Shown here: piece after piece, positions 57,122 through 64,000 of the stretch | Numbering within the stretch: the first letter of the stretch is position 1 | How the letters are laid out: each line of letters starts with the position of its first letter | Source: Pogonophryne albipinna | Lineage: Eukaryota > Chordata > Actinopteri > Perciformes > Artedidraconidae | DNA length: 64,000 nt | Assembly: GCA_028583405.1 (NCBI GenBank) | Contig: JAPTMU010000274.1 | Coordinates: 186,001-250,000, forward strand | Direction: 5' to 3' | The notes under the pieces: generated by a model | What the model was told of the DNA's origin: nothing | Seen by the model: only the letters and a program-made list of their open reading frames with translations | The model's database searches: none | Made by a program: the position numbers and the translations under genes

Positions 57122-57756
57122 CAAGGCAAGTTTATTTATATAGCACCTTTCAACACAAGGCAATGCAAGTGCTTTACAAAAACATAAACAAGCTAATATA
57201 GAACAACACAGATATAAAATACATAAACAAAAGGTGCAGTGTAATTTAATTAATTAATTAATTTAATTTAATTTTAATTTGATGAGGGACAATGCACATT
57301 AATGAACACTTTAGACAGGTTTATGTTTTTCCAGTGTAAATATGCCGGATTATAGCTTTTGAGCTAATTTTCCATCTGTAGTCCCTGAAGCAATGGGAGT
57401 GAGGGGGGGGAAGGGGGATGTCCGGTGCCTTGCTCAAGGGCACCACGGCAGGGCAGGAGGTGAACTGGGACCTCTCCAAGTAGAAGTCCACACTCCATAT
57501 TTTTTAGGTCTGGTCGGGGACTTGAACCGGCGACCCTACAGTTCCCAGTCCAAGCCCCTACTGACTGAGCCACTGCCGGACGATAATATATGAATAGTTC
57601 AATTAAAAGCAACAGCAAAAAGAAAAATCTTCAGCCTGAATTTAAAAGTAGTAAGATTGCAGCGGGCCGGCATGTTCAGGCAGTTTGTTCCAGATGTGGA
57701 ATATAAAACTGAATGCTGCTTCTCCATGTTTAGTTCTGACTCTGGTGACAGAGTAG
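57122..57756 (-). mobile_element. LINE 3' fragment, copy 2, split by a SINE
   Basis: This is the counterpart of 49592-49883, interrupted at 57246-57585. Confidence 0.6.
57246..57585 (-). mobile_element. tRNA-derived SINE present only in copy 2
   Basis: On the minus strand the 5' part carries an A-box-like tggctcagtcagtagg and a B-box-like ggttcaagtcc, the internal promoter of tRNA-derived SINEs. The 3' end is an aattaaatt-rich tail at 57246-57280. Copy 1 is unoccupied at the equivalent position (about 49711). Confidence 0.72.
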
Positions 57757-58611
57757 TGCACCATACTTTAACAACAATACACTTAAGTATAAAATAAAAG
57801 TACTTTTTTATTTCCATCCTATGCATCTTTATACTTTTCATCATCTCACAGGTAAATATTTTAATTGTTACTCAGTTACATTTTTCTGACAGCTTTAGTG
57901 ACTTATTTTAAGATATACTGTACAATTTGTAGTAACCCTAACCCCTATCCAGACCATAATTAGGTGATTTTAAATGTGAGTTTTGATTAACTTGTTTTAG
58001 TGTCCGTTAATGGGTTGAGAAATGTTCCTACTTCTCAAGATAAATAAAGAATTTGTTAGTGAAGACCTGACAGGGACGATCTTTTGCAGGATTTTACCAA
58101 CGTTTTGCAGATAATAATTATGCATTTTTACTGAAGTGAGGTTTTAAATGTTTGTGTCGTTGAATCAGCACATCAGCTAAGGTATGTATCAGTGTTCTCT
58201 TGTTATTATACTCTGAGGTGAGTGACACCATGTTTCTGTCAAGAAAATTACATTTTCTGCTCTTCACCTCAACATTTGGAGTAGTAAAGTCCCCTTTGAC
58301 CAGCTTGTATGAAATGAACAGATTAGAAATATATATATAATGGAATTGAACGTGTACCGTGAGACAAATATAAAAACACAATTTTCCATTTCGTACCATG
58401 GGTTGTTTTATTTATGAAAGTGTTGATTAAACATACCAATACATAGAAGTACTTTAGAAACGAACATGTGATACAGTTAAGAATGTATACTGTATATGTT
58501 TACACATGTGAGGCACACACCGTAAACAAATTAAATTTGATTTTGTATTTTATTTTTAAATCAAGTCTTTCTAATCCTAATTTTAATCCTAATTGTATTA
58601 TGGAGTTTGGG

Positions 58612-58815
58612 GTGAAGTGAGGGGGGAGGAAGGAGGTGAGGTAAATAACAATCATAATACATTATAGGAGGAGTGAGGTGAGGGAGGGAGAGGGGGGAGG
58701 AAGGAGGTGAGGTAAATAACAATAATAATACATTATAGGGGGAGTGAGGTGAGGGAGGGAGAGGGGGAGGAAGGAGGTGAGGTAAATAACAATAATAATA
58801 CATTATAGGAGGTGA
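58612..58815. repeat. Purine-rich minisatellite, copy 2
   Basis: Counterpart of 50740-50945, with the same three units. Confidence 0.9.
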
Positions 58816-58881
58816 GGGGAAATGGAGGAGGGAAGTAGGCGCTGGAGGGAGGGGAGTTACTGTTGTCCAGCAGGAGCTGAA

Positions 58882-60655
58882 TCACCAGCAGCCTTTTCCG
58901 TCTGAGGAGGAGTTTCTCGCCTCAGGTTCCCCCCTCTTTGATTTGTTCCTCATCTCCTTCTCTTGCATCTTGCTAAACATTTTCTGCAAGACGACGTCTC
59001 TATCCTCAGTCTCCCTCCTGCGAGAGAAGAAACCTCTCATCTTCTGCTTCATGTGAAGACAGAGGTCTTCCAGAAGTTTCTTTTCCTCCTCCATCTTTTT
59101 CTCAGTCGTTGCCCAAGTCAGACTTTTCTGAGACAGCTTGTCCCTCTGCTCCTCTACCTGTTTCAGTTGTGTCTCCGTCAAATTAACCTTGGTCTCCCAG
59201 CTGTGGTGTTTCTGGGCCAGGTCTTTGGAGAACATGTCCTTATGCTCATTCATTTCCTCCTCCAACTGTCTGACTTTTGTCTCCAACAGTTTGACTTTCG
59301 TCTCCCTGCTCTGGTGTTTCTTGGCCAGGTCGTCCTTCTCCTGAGTCACCTCGTTTAATTTGGTCTCCACCAAATTAACCTTGTTTTTCCTGATCTCTTG
59401 GTTCTGGGCCAGGTCTTTGGAGAACATCTCCTTCTGCTCATCCAAATCGTTCTTCAACTGCTTGACTTGCCTCTCCTTCAGTTTGGCATCTAACTCCCAG
59501 CTCTGGTTCTTCTTGGCCGAGACCTTTTTCTCATCCTCAACCATTTTTAACTTTGCCTGAACCTCTTTCAAATCGCTCTCCCTGCTCTGGTGTTTCTGAG
59601 CCAGGTCGTCCTTCTCCTGAATCACCTCCTTTAATTTGGTCTCTACCAAATTAACCTTGGTTACCCAGCTCTCTTGTTCTGGGCCAGGTCTTTGGAGAAC
59701 ATCTCCTCATGCTCTCTCATCTCGTCTTTCAGCTGTTTGACATCAGTCTCCCGCTCAGGTTTTTCTCGGCCAGGTGATCTTTCTCCTTCTCCATGTGCTT
59801 TAATTTAGCCTCCACCTGTTTGAACTCAGTCTCCCGGCTCTGGTTTTCCTTGGCCAGGTCGTTCTTTTCCTGAGTCACCTCTTTATTGTTGTCTCCATCT
59901 GTTGCTTCTCACTCTCCCAGGTGTGATTTTTTTCGTTCAGATTCTTGGTGAACTTTTCCTCACACTGAAGGAGTTCTTCCTCTCTTCTCTGCAGCAGGTT
60001 TAAGGTCACCAGGTGGCCTTGTCGTTCTGGTCTGAGAGCTTCTGTTGCTGTGCCTCATACCATGCCACCTTCTCGTCCAGCTGCTGCTTGTGTTGACGCT
60101 CCGCAGCTTCCATCTTCTCCTTCAGAGCGATGTTTTTATCCTCCAAGACTGTCACACAGCCGAAGAGTTCATCCCCTTTTCTCATCAGCAGTTGTATGGT
60201 CTCTGCGTCCAACTGCAGAGGACCATCATTGTTCTGGCTGTCAGTTGTCACCTGGTCGCTCTGGTCGGAGAGCTCTCTTTTTCTCTGCCTCATACCTTGC
60301 AACAATTTGGTCCAGCTGCATGCTTGTGTTGGCTTTCTGCAGCTTTTATTTTCTCATACAGACGAGAGATTAGTGCCTCACGCGCTTTGATGATGTCAAA
60401 TTGCCTTTTATGCTCTTGGTGAAACCCTGAGTCCCTGTAACTCAGGAGCTCCTCAAGACGTTTGACCCTGTCTTTTTCTATGCGCATGCTGTGGAAGAAT
60501 CTCACCCTCTCCTCCTCAAAGGCACTGTGAGCCTCATTAAGGCTGTGTATCTGGCCATTTCTGCAGTGGGTCTGCCTGTAAGCTCGATCAGCTTCAGCTG
60601 CATGGTTAAATGGTCTGGGGTTTCCCTTGTTGTTCTGGGTGCTTCTTCTATCCAT
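58882..60655 (-). pseudogene. Coiled-coil gene, copy 2, frameshifted
   Basis: This corresponds to the 591-residue ORF of copy 1. The part from 59649 to 58882 and the first 120 or so codons from 60655 are open. Between them are single-base changes relative to copy 1: losses near 59671, 59750, 59880 and 60012, and gains near 60274 and 60315. All lie within about 650 bp. They may be true inactivation of one duplicate or unpolished long-read sequence. Confidence 0.7.
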
Positions 60656-61080
60656 GGCACAGTCTGTAGACTTGTGTTGTGCGTAGGTAAAATAATCTAT
60701 TTTTCTTTGGAAGAAGTGTTCTGTCTGGAAGACGGTAAAGGTTTGTCTGAATGCGTCTTACCACTTACCGCTGGAGTGAAGAATGAATTCAGATGAGAGT
60801 CCTTGCTATCTGCCTTCCCTATCCAGTGACATCATCAATGGCCTGGAGGATCAAGGCAAACTATGATGTCATCGCTCTAGTATGTGAGGATGTCATTCCA
60901 GATATGTCATACGTGATGTCACTGAAATAGTTTGGTTGTATGGTGTTGCCATGGAAACACAAACTCGCCATAAAATACAATGTTGTCACAAGTCAAAAGT
61001 ACATAGACACCAAATTGTCACATGATAGTTAACGTTCCGGCCCTGAACAGCTCTACGTCAAATCTGATCATCTCATAGTA

Positions 61081-61816
61081 CAGTGGTTCCCAACCTTTTT
61101 TCCCAAGAGCCCCCCCAAATGACTCCTGTTGGAAGTTGCGCCCGCCCCCACACACAAGGGGGGGCGCAACAGCGGTTATTCAAGTTTAAAAGTCTCAAAA
61201 ATGCTACAACTACTGTCACAAACTGGATGAATGTGGAGTATTTTTTTAAAGGAGGATTAAAGCGTAATTAAGGAGCACTATTTGAGTGACTTTGATGGTT
61301 ATTGGACTCAGGATTAATTCATTTGGATGCCCGTTGTATGAAGAAATTAAAGGACAGCGCAAGTGGAAACAATTCACAAGGGGATTAAACTGTTTAAAAC
61401 ACATGGTCAAAGTAAACCGGATTTTGCCGATGTGTTTATGTGGATTCAAAAGTCGTAAATAATCTACAAAATGGAGGAGACCCAATCTGATCGGAGCAAC
61501 TGTGACAAATAATCCAACTGAAACCGGCATGGACAATGACTATGTTTTAAAAATGCGCTTATCCAGAAAGCCTGGTTTGGACACTTTACGGGCAGAAGAA
61601 ACATTTCTATTAAAAAAAGAATTATGCATTTCTGTCTTGTTATGCCTATAATAGCTACTAACTTGAAGTAAAAAAAAAAGAAAAAATGTAAAAAAAAAAA
61701 GAAAAAAATTAAGTCTAAATATGATATTTGGCTTCAAATCATCTGAGGCCTGGCGCCCCCCTGCGACCTTTGGCGCCCCCCCAAGGGGGGCGCGCCCCCC
61801 AGGTTGGGAACCACTG
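61081..61816. mobile_element. hAT MITE, copy 2
   Basis: Same element and flanking 8-bp sequences as 53223-53958, so it was duplicated with the unit rather than inserted independently. Confidence 0.9.
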
Positions 61817-61989
61817 TCATAGAAGACCCATTAATTGCTTGCTTACTGCCTTAATTATTATTCTTATTTTAAATATAATACATACAAATACTTTAGGAAG
61901 ATAGATCTTATAGAGGACATATAAAACTCAATTGGTAGTTATTGTAAGCAAGCAATATGTAACCCATATTTTAAGTTATTATGTAAACG

Positions 61990-62661
61990 CAACGCTGGTT
62001 CTGGTCCAGGCTCTCGTCATTTCACGCCTAGACTACTGCAACTCCCTCCTGGCTGGTCTACCTGCATGTGCCATCCGACCTCTGCAGCTCATCCAGAATG
62101 CAGCGGCTCGGTCTGGTCTTCAACCTTCCAACATTTTCCCATACCACGCCGCTCCTCCGCTCACTTCACTGGCTTCCAGTAATTGCTAGAATCCACTTCA
62201 AAAACAATGGTACTTGCGTACCCATGCTGCGAATGGATCTGGCCCTTCCTACATCCAGGACATGGTTAAACTGTACACCCCAGTGCGTGCACTTCTCTCT
62301 GCATCAGCCAAACGGCTCGCTGCACCCGCACTGCGAGGGGGACCCAAGTTCCCATCAGCAAAAACACGTGGGTTTGCTATCCTTGCTTCCAAAATGGTGG
62401 AATGAGCTCCCATTGAAATCAGGACAGCAGATAGCTTACACATCTTCTGGCGCAGACTGAATACTCATCTCTTTCGCCTCCACTTCAAGCGATAGAGGGT
62501 GTCGTTTTTCTCATACTGATATTCTGAACAATCTGTGCTGTTGTATTTGCTGTAAAGTGTCTCTACTGTAGGCTATTTTTATTATATGTACAGCGCTTTG
62601 GCTCGACCAAAAATCATTTATAAATGTGCTATATAAATAAAACTTGATTTGATTTGATTTG
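61990..62661 (+). mobile_element. 5'-truncated L2-type LINE, copy 2
   Basis: Counterpart of 54130-54803, with extra 1-bp indels (for example near 62021, 62109, 62202 and 62387) that further break the ORF2 remnant. Confidence 0.78.
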
Positions 62662-62949
62662 ATATAATTACTAACAAAGAATTGCTAACAAAGCACTTAT
62701 ATACTAATAAAGGACTGGCTTATCTAAAGCCAGTTGAGTAGCACTTGAAATGTTTGGCTCTATGAAACCTGATGTACTTATATGATTCTGTTTTCATCAA
62801 GGTTGTATCTTCCTGGTCGAATGTACTTATTGTAAGTCGCTTTGGATAAAAGCGTCAGCTAAATGCAATGTAATGTAATGTATCATGATATGCAATTAAA
62901 AATCTTGAACAGATTCTCCATAGTCCACATTTCTTGCATCTATCCATGT

Positions 62950-63980
62950 TTACAGTTTTTCTCGATTGCTAACACACGTTTTTAAATTGCTCAGTTTCTC
63001 AGAACACTAAACACAATTCACAAACCACACACCCAAAGTGCAAAACACCTAATTTCTCCTGCTAAGTGAAGAACTGCACTCAAAACTACATAAACACTTA
63101 ACAAATGCAAACGTTTGCACCAAATATAACACACTTCATTCATAATACTAGATTGTTTGACCACCCAAACTACACACTGCTGAGCATAATCTAAAGCACG
63201 TTCATCTTTTATGGGCTATGCTCTGTACATAGAGGTTTCTGCAGAGAAAGATTGCTTGAGTATACAGAAATACAGTAAATGAAGAAATACAAATGAGTTG
63301 TTGAAAAAAATCATATTTTATTCAAAAATAACATTGTGCAACATGCATCCCAGCACATAGTTACTATGCTTCGGATCTCTCTAAGTGTGATGGCATTGTT
63401 TTCCAAAACCCAGTTTGTAACTGCTGCTTCCTGTGCCTCATTGAAAATCCTTATCCTTCCACCTCTTTGTTTCTGAGTCCTTCAGATAAACAACAAATAG
63501 TGGTTGGTCAGTGTCTGTGTTGCATAAAAGTAAGTTTACCACAGTACATTGTGCAGGATTGTTGTACAGTTATAGTATGCAACATGCCAACAATTCAATT
63601 ACAGTAATGAAGTAAATATGTTTCACACAACATATATAAGCACTGATATATCATGAATTATGCAGAGCTAAAAACTGGTAACTAACCTGTTTTGGGTTAA
63701 GTGTCCGAATTACAGAGTAACCGGCTTAGATTAGGCTGAACCCTCTGTCCAGCCTCTCTCATCGTCAAACCATGGTTGATAACATTTCATTTAATTAGAG
63801 AGTATTCTTCGTTGTCCACGTCCTCTCCCTCCAGCTCTACCTCTACCTCTCATTCTTCCCCCTCTCACTCTCACCCACCTCTTCCTCCTCTCACTCTCAG
63901 CCCAGCTCTTCCTCTTGCAACGTTCTTCCATTGTTACTAAGAAAGTACTCACCTGTGTTTTTTTTTTCTTTTCGTGCTAA
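62950..63980 (-). pseudogene. IS630/mariner-like transposase relic, copy 2
   Basis: Counterpart of 55080-56115, with the same broken frames and the Arg/Gly-rich start at about 63933. Confidence 0.58.
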
Positions 63981-64000
63981 CATCCTGATTGATGAGCCAA

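Larger units (their letters stand above)
56557..64000. repeat. 7.5-kb tandem duplication, copy 2 (runs off the window)
   Basis: This aligns to 49026-56140 throughout. Differences are mostly 1-bp indels, plus a SINE insertion at 57246-57585 and an 18-bp deletion near 60845. The window ends inside it. Confidence 0.93.

Overview
This is nuclear DNA of a ray-finned (teleost) fish. The evidence is spliced genes with GT-AG introns, an AT-rich background with GC-rich insertions, several fish-type transposons (hAT MITEs, L2/CR1-like LINEs, a Ngaro-type tyrosine-recombinase retroelement, a tRNA-derived SINE) and a fish-style multigene immunoglobulin-superfamily (IgSF) receptor cluster. The species cannot be named from the sequence.

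Layout. (1) 0.8-4.3 kb: the last exons of a TMCC1-like gene (+) face, tail to tail, a complete five-exon oocyte-type linker histone H1-8 gene (-). TMCC1 and H1-8 are also near neighbours in mammals. (2) 4.8-14.3 kb: a 0.9-kb inverted repeat whose arms each carry the same candidate first exon pointing inward. It encloses a young but frameshifted LINE. The right arm holds a hAT element that itself holds a second hAT element, and the left arm preserves the empty site. (3) 14.7-15.8 kb: a third hAT element with an 8-bp target duplication. (4) 16.2-49.0 kb: five head-to-tail members (A-E) of one IgSF transmembrane receptor family. They share a signal-peptide exon pair, short four-cysteine Ig exons, an optional third Ig exon, phase-1 Ser/Thr/Pro stalk exons, one membrane exon and one of two tyrosine-bearing tails. 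A has no Ig exon, B and C are recent duplicates that then diverged, D carries an ITIM-like tail, and E copies D but is cut off before its membrane exon. (5) 30.7-31.6 kb: a fold-back element with a truncated integrase-like ORF. (6) 37.4-45.9 kb, between D and E: a Ngaro-like retrotransposon with split direct repeats, broken by two related hAT insertions and carrying a 1-kb GC-rich minisatellite. (7) 49.0-64.0 kb: a 7.5-kb unit present twice in tandem. It contains jade-family pseudoexons, LINE and hAT fragments, an IS630/mariner-like transposase relic and a single-exon coiled-coil gene, open in the first copy and frameshifted in the second.

The biology of most interest is the receptor cluster. 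One exon toolkit has been shuffled by unequal exchange and conversion into receptors with 0, 2 or 3 Ig domains, variable stalks and either ITIM/ITAM-like or non-canonical tyrosine tails. I do not recognise an established name for this family. The splice phases of A, B, C and D all close to complete reading frames, which supports the exon models.

Caution: many differences between the two 7.5-kb copies are single-base indels, as are the breaks in the LINE and TMCC1. Some pseudogene calls, and possibly the tandem duplication itself, could reflect long-read assembly error.
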